From Microbacterium testaceum (GTDB lineage: Bacteria; Actinomycetota; Actinomycetes; Actinomycetales; Microbacteriaceae), in contig NZ_JAJGNJ010000007.1 of NCBI RefSeq assembly GCF_020781835.1, forward strand, positions 124,001 through 188,000: a DNA stretch of 64,000 nucleotides, in the 5' to 3' direction. Positions 25,790 to 35,916 of the stretch are shown piece after piece (the stretch's first letter is position 1; each line of letters opens with the position of its first letter). The notes below the pieces were generated by a model. That model saw nothing but the letters and a program-made list of their open reading frames with translations. It searched no databases and was not told the DNA's origin. Made by a program: the position numbers and the translations under genes.

Positions 25790-27079
25790 GTGTTGATAGA
25801 TTTCACCGTCGCCAACTTCCGTTCGATCCGTGACCGACAGAGCCTGACCCTTGACAGGTCAGCTCGCGGGACGAGGGAGGCCCGGGAGGCAGGGTGGCGC
25901 CGCCCGGACATACTTCCGGTTAGCGTCATCTACGGCGGCAACGCCGCTGGCAAGACGTCGCTCATCGACGCGGTCGGCTATCTCATCTCAGCCGTGGAGA
26001 ACAGCTACGCCAGCTGGAAGCCCCGGGGGGGGACCGGACGACGCGAGCCCTTCCGACTCGACCGTGCACATTCGAATCAGCCGACCGAGGTCGATGTCGA
26101 GTTCGTGGCCGGAGATGGTCTGGAGTACCGGTATGGCTTCGCGATTGACGACGAAAGAGTGGTGAGCGAGTACCTTCATGTGTTCCGGACTCGCCGCCGA
26201 AGCGTACTCTTCGAACGCGAACTGGATGACTACAAGTTCGGCGACTCGTTCAGAGGCCCAGCCTCCCTGCTGCGCGGCACCACCCGTCCAAATGCGTTGT
26301 TCCTTTCTGCCGCGGCGGCTGCGGGCCTCGACGCAACCGAGGCAGCGCACGCTTGGATCACCGAGACACTTGCGGTTTATGCCGCCACCGACTACAGAGC
26401 AGAGCATCACCATGTGAAGCAGAGGATGAGCGAGGATCCGGGTTATCGTGCGCACATGACCGCTTTGATGGAGTCGGCCGGCCTGGGCGTGGTCGGCCTC
26501 GATGTAAAGCGCCACGAGCTACCCTCTGAAGAACGTGCGCGAATTCGGAAGCTTCTAGAAGCGCAGAATGAGCTCAACAACATCGACGAAATCCTCCGCA
26601 CCATCGAGTCGGAAATAGTCCTCCGCCATCGCGGGGAGGACATGGACGTGGACCTCCCCTTTGACGCCGAATCTGACGGTACACACGCACTTCTATCTTT
26701 CGGCTCGTTGACCTACCGAGCACTCGAGCAAGGCACGGTGTGCGTTGTCGATGAGATAGACACGAGCCTCCATCCACTGCTAGTGCGCGAACTGGTGGCA
26801 GTCTTTACGGACCCGCGAATCAACGTGCATCAAGCTCAACTGATATTCACAACTCACGATGTGTCACTATTGGGCGCCGGTACGCCTATCGACCGGGAGT
26901 CGGTTTGGGTTGCGGAAAAGTCGCATACCGGTGCCACTAGTCTGTACCCACTAACCGAATACGGAACCCCACGCAAGGAAGAAAACCTGGAGCGCGGATA
27001 CATGACGGGCCGATTCGGAGGACTGCCCAACCTGTCCATCGCCAACACCTTCCTCGCCCTCGTCACCTCCGGCGACTAG
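25790..27079 (+). CDS. AAA-family ATPase (RloA/AbiLi-like, AAA_15/AAA_21 type)
   Basis: A 429-residue ABC-type ATPase of the OLD/RloA/AbiLi class. The N-terminus LIDFTVANFRSIRDRQSLTL is the usual opening strand pair. Walker A is GGNAAGKTS (49-57). A central helical insertion separates it from LLSFGSLTYRAL, Walker B VCVVDEIDTSLHP (317-329) and the switch His in IFTTHDVSLL (352-361). GTG 25790 is chosen because AAGGAG lies 5 nt upstream and the family motif then starts at residue 3. It overlaps the next gene by 1 nt (TAGTG). Together they match the two-gene architecture of AbiL/RloAB abortive-infection systems, in which the ATPase senses infection and the partner acts (family knowledge; not shown here). 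Confidence 0.85.
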   Translation: MLIDFTVANFRSIRDRQSLTLDRSARGTREAREAGWRRPDILPVSVIYGGNAAGKTSLIDAVGYLISAVENSYASWKPRGGTGRREPFRLDRAHSNQPTEVDVEFVAGDGLEYRYGFAIDDERVVSEYLHVFRTRRRSVLFERELDDYKFGDSFRGPASLLRGTTRPNALFLSAAAAAGLDATEAAHAWITETLAVYAATDYRAEHHHVKQRMSEDPGYRAHMTALMESAGLGVVGLDVKRHELPSEERARIRKLLEAQNELNNIDEILRTIESEIVLRHRGEDMDVDLPFDAESDGTHALLSFGSLTYRALEQGTVCVVDEIDTSLHPLLVRELVAVFTDPRINVHQAQLIFTTHDVSLLGAGTPIDRESVWVAEKSHTGATSLYPLTEYGTPRKEENLERGYMTGRFGGLPNLSIANTFLALVTSGD

Positions 27080-27753
27080 TGGGAGCCCGCTCGCCGCGTG
27101 GCGGGAGGTCGCATTCGCGATCCGCGCGCCGGCCGCATCGTAGGATCCTCGTGGTCTGTGGCGGACGCGTCCTAGAAGCGGCATATTTAGCCTATGTCGC
27201 GGCGAAACTTCGGACCCCCGGTTTGAGGGTCGAGATTGCGCCGTCTGGAACGGACCCGGTCTCACTGGTCCGCGAAGCAATTCGACTACGCGACAAAGAG
27301 AATCGCGACGCGAGATCCGCGAACGACACCCGCAACGTCTTCGATACCGTTTGGGTAATGTTGGACGTGGACGGGTTCGTCGACCGCATCGCGGCCGCAC
27401 TCCTACTCGCTGAGCGGAACGATATTCGCTGTGCGGTTTCGAATCCCAGTTTCGAGATCTGGCTGCTCTGGCACAAGGTCGATGCTGACTTACATCTCAG
27501 TCGTGTCGAGGCCTTCAGATGGGCGGAAAGATGCGGGATAGTTCAAGCCTCGATCCCCAAGAGCATCCAGACTCACGCATTGACTGGCCAGTTCAACAAG
27601 GCCCGAGATCGAGCCGTGCTCACCGACACGATGCATTCCAGGGAAGGAAGAACGAATCCGCAAAACAATCCCAGCTCCGACGTCCACATCTTGATAGACG
27701 AGATAGTTCGAGGCGCCGCCCTTGCACGAACCGAAGAAGATTTAATGCTCTAA
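27079..27753 (+). CDS. RloB/AbiLii-like protein (TOPRIM-like), with altered first motif
   Basis: A 224-residue protein with RloB-family features: a basic N-terminus, the first strand ILVVCGGRVLEAAYL (23-37), WVMLDVDGF (91-99, the DxD motif) and SNPSFEIWLLWH (120-131), with NPSSDVHILIDEI near the end. RloB proteins usually have CEGxxTE in the first motif; here it reads CGGRVLE, so the first acidic residue is missing while the second is kept. It starts in the TAGTG overlap with the ATPase gene. Low G+C and unusual codons set it apart from chromosomal neighbours. It is the probable effector of an AbiL-type pair, but the motif change raises doubt about catalysis. Confidence 0.75.
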   Translation: MGARSPRGGRSHSRSARRPHRRILVVCGGRVLEAAYLAYVAAKLRTPGLRVEIAPSGTDPVSLVREAIRLRDKENRDARSANDTRNVFDTVWVMLDVDGFVDRIAAALLLAERNDIRCAVSNPSFEIWLLWHKVDADLHLSRVEAFRWAERCGIVQASIPKSIQTHALTGQFNKARDRAVLTDTMHSREGRTNPQNNPSSDVHILIDEIVRGAALARTEEDLML

Positions 27754-27938
27754 ACGAGTGACAACAACTGCAACCGAGGAAAAAGCCGCGCCCGACCCAA
27801 AATGGCTTCGCAATCTGTGACCACACAGCCTTATAGCGACGAGGTCGGTCATTTGCGCGATCGAACCAGGCTGCGATATCTGTTGGAGCCATCGGATGTC
27901 ACGCGAAAATCGATCAGAACGTCCTAGCATAATGCGAA

Positions 27939-28982
<1,044 letters not shown>

Positions 28983-28990
28983 TCAGCGGA

Positions 28991-31147
28991 TCAGAGCATG
29001 CACGAGACGCACTCGGTCATGTCGGTGCCTTCGAGCGCCAGCTGACGGAGGCGGATGTAGTAGATCGTCTTGATGCCCTTCTTCCACGCGTAGATCTGGG
29101 CCTTGTTGATGTCGCGGGTGGTGACGGTGTCCTTGAAGAACAGCGTCAGCGACAGGCCCTGGTCCACGTGCTGCGTGGCAGCGGCGTACGTGTCGATGAC
29201 CTTCTCGTAGCCGATCTCGTACGCGTCCTGGTAGTACTCCAGGTTGTCGTTCGTCATGAACGGCGCCGGGTAGTAGACGCGACCGAGCTTGCCTTCCTTG
29301 CGGATCTCGATCTTCGACGCGATCGGGTGGATCGAGCTCGTCGAGTTGTTGATGTACGAGATCGAGCCGGTGGGCGGGACGGCCTGCAGGTTCTGGTTGT
29401 AGATGCCGTACTGCTGGACGGATGCCTTGAGCTCGCGCCAGTCGTCCTGCGTGGGGATCGGGATGCCGGCGAACAGCTCCTTCACCTTGGCGGTCTGCGG
29501 CTCCCACACCTGGTCGGTGTACTTGTCGAAGAACGCGCCCGACGCGTAGGTCGAGTCGGCGAAGCCGTCGAAGGACGTCCCGCGCTCGATCGAGAGTCGG
29601 TTGGACGCCCGCAGTGCGTGGTAGAGCACCGTGTAGAAGTAGATGTTCGTGAAGTCGATGCCCTCTTCGGAGCCGTAGTGCACGTGCTCGCGAGCGAGGT
29701 AGCCGTGCAGGTTCATCTGGCCGAGGCCGATCGCGTGCGAACGGTCGTTGCCGTCCTCGATCGAGCGGACCGAGGCGATGTGGCTCTGGTCGCTCACCGC
29801 GGTGAGGGCGCGGATCGCGGTCTCGACGGTGAGGCCCAGGTCGCGACCGTCCATCGCCAGCGCGATGTTCATCGACCCGAGGTTGCACGAGATGTCCTTG
29901 CCGATCTCGGCGTAGGAGAGGTCTTCGTTGTAGGTCGTCGGGGTGTTGACCTGCAGGATCTCCGAGCACAGGTTGGACATGTTGATCCGACCCTTGATCG
30001 GGTTGGCCTTGTTCACCGTGTCCTCGAACATGATGTACGGGTAGCCCGACTCGAACTGGATCTCGGCGAGGGTCTGGAAGAACTCGCGCGCGTTGATCTT
30101 CGTCTTCTTGATGCGCGGGTCGTCGACCATCTCGCGGTACTTCTCGGTCACCGAGATGTCGCCGAACGGCTTTCCGTAGACGCGCTCGACGTCGTACGGC
30201 GAGAAGAGGTACATGTCCTCGCCGTTCTTGGCGAGCTCGAACGTGACGTCGGGGATGACGACACCCAGCGACAGCGTCTTGATGCGGATCTTCTCGTCGG
30301 CGTTCTCACGCTTGGTGTCGAGGAAGCGCAGGATGTCGGGGTGGTGCGCGTTGAGGTACACGGCACCGGCGCCCTGGCGGGCTCCGAGCTGGTTGGCGTA
30401 GCTGAAGCTGTCTTCGAGGAGCTTCATCACGGGGATGATGCCCGAGGACTGGTTCTCGATCTGCTTGATCGGGGCGCCGGACTCGCGGATGTTCGACAGC
30501 AGCAGGGCGACGCCGCCGCCGCGCTTGGACAGCTGCAGCGCCGAGTTGATGCCGCGGGCGATGGACTCCATGTTGTCTTCGATGCGGAGCAGGAAGCACG
30601 AGACGAGCTCGCCGCGCTGCGCCTTGCCGGCGTTGAGGAACGTCGGGGTGGCCGGCTGGAACCGGCCGGAGATGATCTCGTCGACGAGCTGGACCGCGAG
30701 GCGCTGGTCGCCGTCGGCGAGCGCGAGGGCGGTCATGACGACACGGTCCTCGAAGCGCTCGAGGTAGCGCTTGCCGTCGAAGGTCTTCAGCGTGTAGCTC
30801 GTGTAGTACTTGAAGGCGCCGAGGAAGGTCTCGAAGCGGAACTTCTTGCCGTAGGCGCGGTCGTTGAGCTCCTGGATGAACTCGAGCGAGTACTTCTCGA
30901 GCACCTTGGGCTCGTAGTACTCCTTCTCGACCAGGTAGTCCAGGCGCTCCTTCAGGGAGTGGAAGAACACCGTGTTCTGGTTGACGTGCTGCAGGAAGTA
31001 CTCCCGCGCGGCGCGCTTGTCGGCGTCGAACTGGATCTTGCCGTCGGCGTCGTACAGGTTCAGCATCGCGTTGAGGGCGTGGTAATCCAGCCCCTCGAAT
31101 CGCGCCTCGGTCTTGAAGTCCACGTCGCTCAGCCCTACTTCCACCAC
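28991..31147 (-). CDS. nrdE: Class Ib ribonucleotide reductase alpha subunit
   Basis: A 718-residue catalytic subunit that reduces ribonucleoside diphosphates. [21 protein letters not shown] is the class Ib N-terminus, without an ATP cone. [13 protein letters not shown] carries an active-site Cys, [12 protein letters not shown] and NNSTSSIHP follow, and the C-terminal redox pair reads ECVSCML. The start is taken as GTG 31147, 8 nt after AAGGA and inside the last codons of nrdI (13-nt overlap); an in-frame GTG follows at once at 31144. Electrons come from NrdH, encoded in the same operon. Confidence 0.95.
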   Translation of the reverse strand: MVEVGLSDVDFKTEARFEGLDYHALNAMLNLYDADGKIQFDADKRAAREYFLQHVNQNTVFFHSLKERLDYLVEKEYYEPKVLEKYSLEFIQELNDRAYGKKFRFETFLGAFKYYTSYTLKTFDGKRYLERFEDRVVMTALALADGDQRLAVQLVDEIISGRFQPATPTFLNAGKAQRGELVSCFLLRIEDNMESIARGINSALQLSKRGGGVALLLSNIRESGAPIKQIENQSSGIIPVMKLLEDSFSYANQLGARQGAGAVYLNAHHPDILRFLDTKRENADEKIRIKTLSLGVVIPDVTFELAKNGEDMYLFSPYDVERVYGKPFGDISVTEKYREMVDDPRIKKTKINAREFFQTLAEIQFESGYPYIMFEDTVNKANPIKGRINMSNLCSEILQVNTPTTYNEDLSYAEIGKDISCNLGSMNIALAMDGRDLGLTVETAIRALTAVSDQSHIASVRSIEDGNDRSHAIGLGQMNLHGYLAREHVHYGSEEGIDFTNIYFYTVLYHALRASNRLSIERGTSFDGFADSTYASGAFFDKYTDQVWEPQTAKVKELFAGIPIPTQDDWRELKASVQQYGIYNQNLQAVPPTGSISYINNSTSSIHPIASKIEIRKEGKLGRVYYPAPFMTNDNLEYYQDAYEIGYEKVIDTYAAATQHVDQGLSLTLFFKDTVTTRDINKAQIYAWKKGIKTIYYIRLRQLALEGTDMTECVSCML

Positions 31148-31569
31148 TGTTCCAATCCTTCGGTGACGCGCTCGACGTCTTCTGGTGTGCCGAATACTTC
31201 GATGCGATACAAGTGCGGCACGGAACACTTGCGGCTGATGACGTCTCCGGCGAGCCCGAAGGCGTCGCCGAAATTGGTGTTTCCCGCGGAGATCACTCCA
31301 CGGATGTGACGTCGGTTGCGCTCCTCGTTGAGGAAGCGGATGACCTGCTTGGGAACGGCGCCCTTCTCGACGCCACGACCGACGCCCCCGCCGTAGGTGG
31401 GGGTGACCAGGACATAGGGTTCGTCGACGTGGAGCGGCGGATCGGTCGGTCGCAGGGGGATGCGGACGGCCCGCTTGCCGAGCTTCTCGATGAAACGTGC
31501 GGTGTTGCCCGACAAGCTCGAGAAGTAGACAAGCAGCGGAGCCTCGGTCTCCGACATGACAGCGCTCAC
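31135..31569 (-). CDS. nrdI: Ribonucleotide reductase assembly flavodoxin
   Basis: A 144-residue flavodoxin-like protein that supplies oxidant for assembly of the Mn-tyrosyl cofactor of NrdF. The FMN phosphate loop [17 protein letters not shown], the TPTYGGG loop and [14 protein letters not shown] are diagnostic. GTG 31569 follows AGAGGG; ATG 31557 is an alternative start without a clear ribosome-binding site. The end overlaps nrdE by 13 nt, so synthesis is coupled. Confidence 0.93.
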   Translation of the reverse strand: MSAVMSETEAPLLVYFSSLSGNTARFIEKLGKRAVRIPLRPTDPPLHVDEPYVLVTPTYGGGVGRGVEKGAVPKQVIRFLNEERNRRHIRGVISAGNTNFGDAFGLAGDVISRKCSVPHLYRIEVFGTPEDVERVTEGLEQWWK

Positions 31570-31594
31570 GAGAACCCTCTGAGCCCGTCGGGGA

Positions 31595-31828
31595 TCAGGC
31601 CAGGCGCGAGGCCAGCTCGTCGATCTTGTCGGGGCGGAAGCCCGACCAGTGGTCCTCGTCGGTGATGACGACGGGGGCCTGGAGGTACCCGAGCGACTTG
31701 ACCTGCTCGAGGGCCGCGGGGTCCTCGGTCACGTCGAGCACGCTGTACTCGATGCCCTTCGAGTCGAGTGCGCGGTACGTCGCGTTGCACTGGACGCAGG
31801 ACGGCTTGGTGTAGACCGTGATCGCCAT
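31595..31828 (-). CDS. nrdH: Glutaredoxin-like electron donor for ribonucleotide reductase
   Basis: A 77-residue redoxin with the NrdH active site PSCVQC (Cys 11 and 14), YLQAPVVI as the cis-Pro strand and WSGFRPDKI near the C-terminus, a classic NrdH segment. It passes electrons from thioredoxin reductase to NrdE. The ATG at 31828 puts MAITVYTKP at the start; longer in-frame readings lack support. It is the first gene of the leftward operon nrdH-nrdI-nrdE-nrdF. Confidence 0.95.
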   Translation of the reverse strand: MAITVYTKPSCVQCNATYRALDSKGIEYSVLDVTEDPAALEQVKSLGYLQAPVVITDEDHWSGFRPDKIDELASRLA

Positions 31829-32214
31829 TTCGTTCTCTCTCTCCCCTGGAAAATCGTCGTCCGACCGCTCGGGGGCGGGCCGGGAGCTCAATACTACATA
31901 TGGGGACGGACATCGGGTGGAACCACAAGGGGTAGTAGTTACATCGATGTGATTTTCCACCGCTCTCCCCATGTACAACACAGGTTGTCCACGATTTCAT
32001 CCACAGGTCGCCGACCTTTTTCGACCGCGTCGAGGCCCGCCGTTCCGCGGAATCTGCGCCTCCTTCCGGCATCCGTCCACAGTTCGGACCGTAGACGGGG
32101 GTTCCGACATCGCACAGGGGGTGGATATCCGGCTTCGGCGTGTCGCGGCGTGTCGCAGCAGGGTGCGACCACGCCCACGCCTCCGGTGTCGGAGGCACCG
32201 GGTAGCGTGGTGCG
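31829..32214. promoter_or_regulatory. nrdH-MFS divergent control region with DnaA-box-like sites
   Basis: No gene is seen in this 386-bp region. It holds three DnaA-box-like sequences on the plus strand: TTGTCCACG (31985-31993), TCATCCACA (31997-32005) and CCGTCCACA (32073-32081), compared with the actinobacterial box TTGTCCACA. Closer to nrdH are the palindrome ACATCGATGT (31941-31950) and CTACATATGG (31894-31903), which might belong to NrdR-type boxes, though spacing and match are imperfect. The MFS gene at the right end has its own -10, TAGCGT (32203-32208). Confidence 0.45.
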
Positions 32215-33420
32215 GTGGCCGGCTACCGCGTACTCCTCAGAACCCCGGGCGTGGGGCGCATCATCGCGGCTCAGCTGACGGCTCGTTTCCCCAACGGCAT
32301 GATCAGCCTCGCCGTTCTGCTCCACATCGAGCACATCACCGGCTCCTACGGCGCCGCCGGTCTGGTCCTGGCCGCCACGAGCGTGGGGCAGGCCATCGCC
32401 GGCCCCGTCACCAGCCGGTGGATGGGCCGCTGGGGCATGCGGCGCGTCCTGACCGTCACGCTGCTGGTGTGCGCGGCCGCCATCGCCGCCATCGCCCTGC
32501 TCGTCGTCCCTCTGCCGGTGTACATGGCGCTCGGACTCGTCGGCGGTCTGTCCACTCCCCCGGTCCAGTCGGCCGTCCGCACGATCTACCCGAAGATGGT
32601 CAACTCCTCGCAGTTGACGCCGCTGTACTCGCTGGATGCCTCCCTGCAGGAGATCATCTGGGTTCTCGCGCCGGTGCTCATCACCCTCGTGGCCACGCAG
32701 GTGGGCACGGTGCCTGCGCTCCTCCTCATCGTGGTGATCCTGCTCGGCGGTGGTGCGTGGTTCATCCTCAGCCCCGAGGTGGGGCGTGTCCGCATCCCGC
32801 GCAGCCGTCGCGCGCTCGGGACGGTCCTGCGCAAGCCGCCGGTCATCCTCGCGACCGCCACGGGGTTCCTCCTCATCGGCGCGTGCGCGGCCGTCGAAGC
32901 CGGCGTGGTGGCCACGTTCGACCACGGCGGCCTCGAGGCCGGCCTCGTGCTGGCGGTCTTCGCCATCGGCAGCCTCAGCGGCGGCCTGGCCTTCGGACAC
33001 ATCCCGATCGGGCCGTGGGCGATGGCGCGACGCCTCGCCATCGTCACCGTCGGCCTGAGCCTCACCATCGTGTCGCTGAACGCCTGGTGGCTCGGCGGGA
33101 CGCTGCTCCTCGCGGGTGCGGGCATCGCTCCGGCGCTGGCCGTGATGTTCGCGATGACGTCGGCGAGCGTGAGGTTCAGCGAAACCGCGGAAGCGTACGG
33201 CTGGATCGGAACCGGTCAGCTCATCGGCGCGGCCGCCGGATCAGCCGTGGCCGGTTTCCTCGTCGACGGCGTCGGCCCGCAGGGCGCCTACGTCGCCGGC
33301 GCGGGGTTCGCCGCGGCGGGGCTGCTCGTGTCGGCGCTGTTCGTCCGCGGCTTCCCCGACCTACGCCACCGCGACGCGAGCCCGATCCCCGACACGGAAC
33401 CGGTGCACACGATCACCTGA
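32215..33420 (+). CDS. Major facilitator superfamily transporter
   Basis: A 401-residue membrane protein with twelve predicted helices and the MFS loop between helices 2 and 3 (SRWMGRWGMRRVL). The central loop after helix 6 is short and basic (RIPRSRRALGTVL). Features such as LTARFPNGMISLAVLLHIEHITGSYGAAGLVLA resemble drug/metabolite exporters of actinobacteria. GTG 32215 is exactly 6 nt after TAGCGT, supporting a leaderless mRNA. Substrate unknown; it is divergent from nrdH. Confidence 0.85.
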   Translation: MAGYRVLLRTPGVGRIIAAQLTARFPNGMISLAVLLHIEHITGSYGAAGLVLAATSVGQAIAGPVTSRWMGRWGMRRVLTVTLLVCAAAIAAIALLVVPLPVYMALGLVGGLSTPPVQSAVRTIYPKMVNSSQLTPLYSLDASLQEIIWVLAPVLITLVATQVGTVPALLLIVVILLGGGAWFILSPEVGRVRIPRSRRALGTVLRKPPVILATATGFLLIGACAAVEAGVVATFDHGGLEAGLVLAVFAIGSLSGGLAFGHIPIGPWAMARRLAIVTVGLSLTIVSLNAWWLGGTLLLAGAGIAPALAVMFAMTSASVRFSETAEAYGWIGTGQLIGAAAGSAVAGFLVDGVGPQGAYVAGAGFAAAGLLVSALFVRGFPDLRHRDASPIPDTEPVHTIT

Positions 33421-33444
33421 CCGCCACGAGCGACGCAGTGCGCC

Positions 33445-33849
33445 TCAGTGCAGCCGGCGCAGCAGTTCCAGCACGGCGAGCGCGTAGGCGTCGGCGGGCT
33501 CGGGGTGATCGAACACGAGCGTCACACCGCCGACCGAGATCTCGACCTCGTGCGTGTCGGACAGTCGGCGCAACGACCGGAACGCCGATCGCAGCATCTC
33601 GCGCAGCTGCGCCTCCGACGGCAGCCACAGCGCGTCCTCGGTGGCGACGGAGTCCAGCGCCCATTCCGTGGTGCCGTTGAACGCGAGGATGCGCCCGGTC
33701 GGATACTCCCGCGGCTCGACGGTCATCTCGCTGACCGTGAAGACGTCGGCCTCGAACTCCGGCTCGTTCAACTGGAACCGGTCACCCGAGCGCGGATGCC
33801 ACACCAGCCCGGCCTCGCGCAACGCAAGGGCCATCTCGGTCGAGATCAT
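33445..33849 (-). CDS. Conserved actinobacterial protein of unknown function
   Basis: A 134-residue soluble protein with an ordered sequence: LREAGLVWHPRSGDRFQLNE, ADVFTVSEMTVEPREYPTG, LAFNGTTEWALDSV, EDALWLPSEAQLREML. Proteins like this are, to my memory, sometimes labelled pilus assembly protein CpaE in actinobacterial genomes. Neither length nor the absence of a P-loop supports that name. ATG 33849 is chosen over the in-frame ATG at 33858 because CAGAAT (33862-33857) is 7 nt upstream and overlaps the earlier ATG. Confidence 0.7.
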   Translation of the reverse strand: MISTEMALALREAGLVWHPRSGDRFQLNEPEFEADVFTVSEMTVEPREYPTGRILAFNGTTEWALDSVATEDALWLPSEAQLREMLRSAFRSLRRLSDTHEVEISVGGVTLVFDHPEPADAYALAVLELLRRLH

Positions 33850-33942
33850 GGCATCCATTCTGCGGTGGGGCGGACGACGCCGGGCCGCCGCACACGCACG
33901 TGACCGGCAGAGGCGCCCGCACGCACCCGACAGAATGGGGGC

Positions 33943-34695
33943 ATGCCCGCTTCCGTGACCCTCCCGCGCCTGGCGTGGGGCGCCCCCGACCGTCCTGCCG
34001 TCCTCCTCGCTCACGGCCTCGGCTCCGACGCGGCGTTGATGTGGCGGTTCGGCTCCGCGCTCGCCGATGCCGGATGGCACGCCGTGGCGGTAGACCTGCG
34101 CGGCCACGGCGACGCGCCGCGCGCACTCGACTACACGCTCGCCGCCTACGCCGCCGATCTGGCCGCGACGCGTCCCCCGCACGGCGAGGCGTGGGGCGCC
34201 GTCGTCGGTCACTCGCTCGGCGGTGCCGCGGTCACCCTCGCCGCCGCCGGCGACCCGGCATGGGCGCGCCGCATCGTCCTCGTCGACCCGGCGATCCAGC
34301 TCGCTGACGGTGACCGCGAGATCGTGCGGGCGAGCCAGGAGCAGGCGTTCGCCGACCCGACGGTCGCCGCTGTTCGCGCTCAGCACCCCGATTGGCATCC
34401 CATCGACGTGGAACTGAAGGCGCGGGCGACCCAGCGCGCGAGCCGCTGGGCCGTCGAGCAGACGAGCCTGCAGAACACGACGTGGGATGTGCGCATCGAG
34501 GCCGTCGCGCTCACTGTGCCGACGCACATCATCGGGGCAGACCCGGCGGTGCACTCGATCTTCACCGGAGCACTCGCCGACGAGGTGCTGCAGAACCCGG
34601 CGGTCACCATGACGGTGGTGACCGGTGCCGGACACTCGCCGCACCGCGATCGTCCCGACGAGACGGTCGCCGCGCTGCTCGCCGCCCTCGACTGA
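33943..34695 (+). CDS. Alpha/beta-fold hydrolase
   Basis: A 250-residue hydrolase. LLAHGLGSDAALM supplies the oxyanion-hole HG, VGHSLGGAAVTLA holds the nucleophile Ser, IGADPAVHSIF the acid region and GAGHSPHRDRP the catalytic His. This is a complete triad layout, as in esterases and lactonases. The ATG is 6 nt after CAGAAT (33931-33936). Substrate unknown. The next gene downstream is an acyl-CoA dehydrogenase with its own promoter. Confidence 0.85.
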   Translation: MPASVTLPRLAWGAPDRPAVLLAHGLGSDAALMWRFGSALADAGWHAVAVDLRGHGDAPRALDYTLAAYAADLAATRPPHGEAWGAVVGHSLGGAAVTLAAAGDPAWARRIVLVDPAIQLADGDREIVRASQEQAFADPTVAAVRAQHPDWHPIDVELKARATQRASRWAVEQTSLQNTTWDVRIEAVALTVPTHIIGADPAVHSIFTGALADEVLQNPAVTMTVVTGAGHSPHRDRPDETVAALLAALD

Positions 34696-34752
34696 GGGCG
34701 GCATCCGAACTCGGCGGCCGCGATGTCGAAGCGGAGGACCAGAATGGATGCC

Positions 34753-35916
34753 ATGCCCTCCGCGTTCGATCCCGATCGGTTCCTCCCCGACGACCTGCTC
34801 GCGCGCCTGCGCGAGCGCGCAGCCGTGCACGACCGCGAGAACACCTTCCCGCAGGACGATCTCGACGATCTGCGCGCAGCGGGATACCTCGGCATCCTGG
34901 CCCCGTCCGAGATGGGTGGTGCGGGGCTGTCGCTCGCCGATGCGGCAGTGCTGCAGCAGCGCCTCGCCGGTGCGGCCCCGGCGACCGCCCTCGCGGTGAA
35001 CATGCACCTGGTATGGACCGGTGTCGCCAAAGTGATGCACGACCGGGGCCTCGATGACCTCGGGTTCGTGCTGCGTGGCGCGGCGGCGGGCGAGGTCTTC
35101 GCCTTCGGCATCAGCGAGGCCGGGAACGATTTGGTGCTGTTCGGCAGCGACACCGAGGCAGCGCCCGACGGCGACGGGGGCTACCGCTTCACCGGGACGA
35201 AGATCTTCACCTCGCTGTCGCCGGTGTGGGACCACCTCGGCGTGCACGGCCTGGACACGACGTCTCCGGATGGGCCGAAGATGGTGTTCGCGTTCCTCGA
35301 CCGCGACGAGCGCGTCGTGTCCCGCGACGACTGGAACACCCTCGGCATGCGCGGCACGCAGAGCCGCACCACCGAGCTTCACGGGGCCCATGCGTCCGCG
35401 GACCGCGTCGTACGGCGGCTCGATCCGGGACCGCAGCCCGATCCGCTCGTCTTCGGCATCTTCGCGGTGTTCGAGATCCTGCTCGCTTCGGTGTACACGG
35501 GCATCGCCCGCCGCGCGCTGGATCTCGCGGTCGACACCGCCCGCGCGCGCCGATCGAAGAAGACAGGCGCGAGCTACGCGGCCGACCCCGACATCCGCTG
35601 GCGCATCGCCGACATGGCGCTCGCCTACGACGCGCTCCCGCCGCAGATCGCCGCTCTCAGCGATGACGTGGACGCGCGCGTCGATCACGGCGCCCGCTGG
35701 TTCTCGCTCCTGGCCGGCCTCAAGCACCGCGCCGTGAGCGCCGCGAAGACCGTGGTCGATGAGGCGATGCTGGTGGGAGGCGGGTCGTCGTACTTCGCCC
35801 ACACCGAGCTCAGCAGGCTCTACCGCGATGTGCTGGCCGGGCAGTTCCACCCGTCCGACCCCGAATCCGCGCACTCGGCTCTGGCCGCGGCGTGGCTCGG
35901 ACCGGTCGACGCCTGA
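34753..35916 (+). CDS. Acyl-CoA dehydrogenase
   Basis: A 387-residue flavoprotein of the acyl-CoA dehydrogenase family. It has the N-terminal helical domain (FPQDDLDDLRAAGYLGILAPSEMGGAGLSLADAA), beta domain with FAFGISEAGNDLV and GYRFTGTKIFTSLSPV, and the GMRGTQSRTTELHGAHASADRVV strand. The C-terminal helical domain has LVGGGSSYFAHTELSRLYRDVLAG. The usual catalytic Glu is not obvious by eye. ATG 34753 is preferred because CAGAAT lies 7 nt upstream; the same 16-mer CAGAATGGATGCCATG precedes the gene at 33849. The stop overlaps the next start (TGATG). Confidence 0.88.
   Translation: MPSAFDPDRFLPDDLLARLRERAAVHDRENTFPQDDLDDLRAAGYLGILAPSEMGGAGLSLADAAVLQQRLAGAAPATALAVNMHLVWTGVAKVMHDRGLDDLGFVLRGAAAGEVFAFGISEAGNDLVLFGSDTEAAPDGDGGYRFTGTKIFTSLSPVWDHLGVHGLDTTSPDGPKMVFAFLDRDERVVSRDDWNTLGMRGTQSRTTELHGAHASADRVVRRLDPGPQPDPLVFGIFAVFEILLASVYTGIARRALDLAVDTARARRSKKTGASYAADPDIRWRIADMALAYDALPPQIAALSDDVDARVDHGARWFSLLAGLKHRAVSAAKTVVDEAMLVGGGSSYFAHTELSRLYRDVLAGQFHPSDPESAHSALAAAWLGPVDA

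Larger units (their letters stand above)
23654..27938. mobile_element. Putative 4.3-kb cargo island inserted at the nrdF 3' end
   Basis: The segment lies between two direct copies of the nrdF tail and terminator. Its base composition falls well below the surrounding DNA: by direct count 53% G+C at 27421-27480 and 55% at 27781-27840. It holds two divergent, internally overlapping gene pairs and a structured intergenic region. No integrase, transposase or terminal inverted repeat is visible, so the means of entry is unknown. The right end restores an intact nrdF. The cargo is of the defence type in my reading. Confidence 0.7.
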
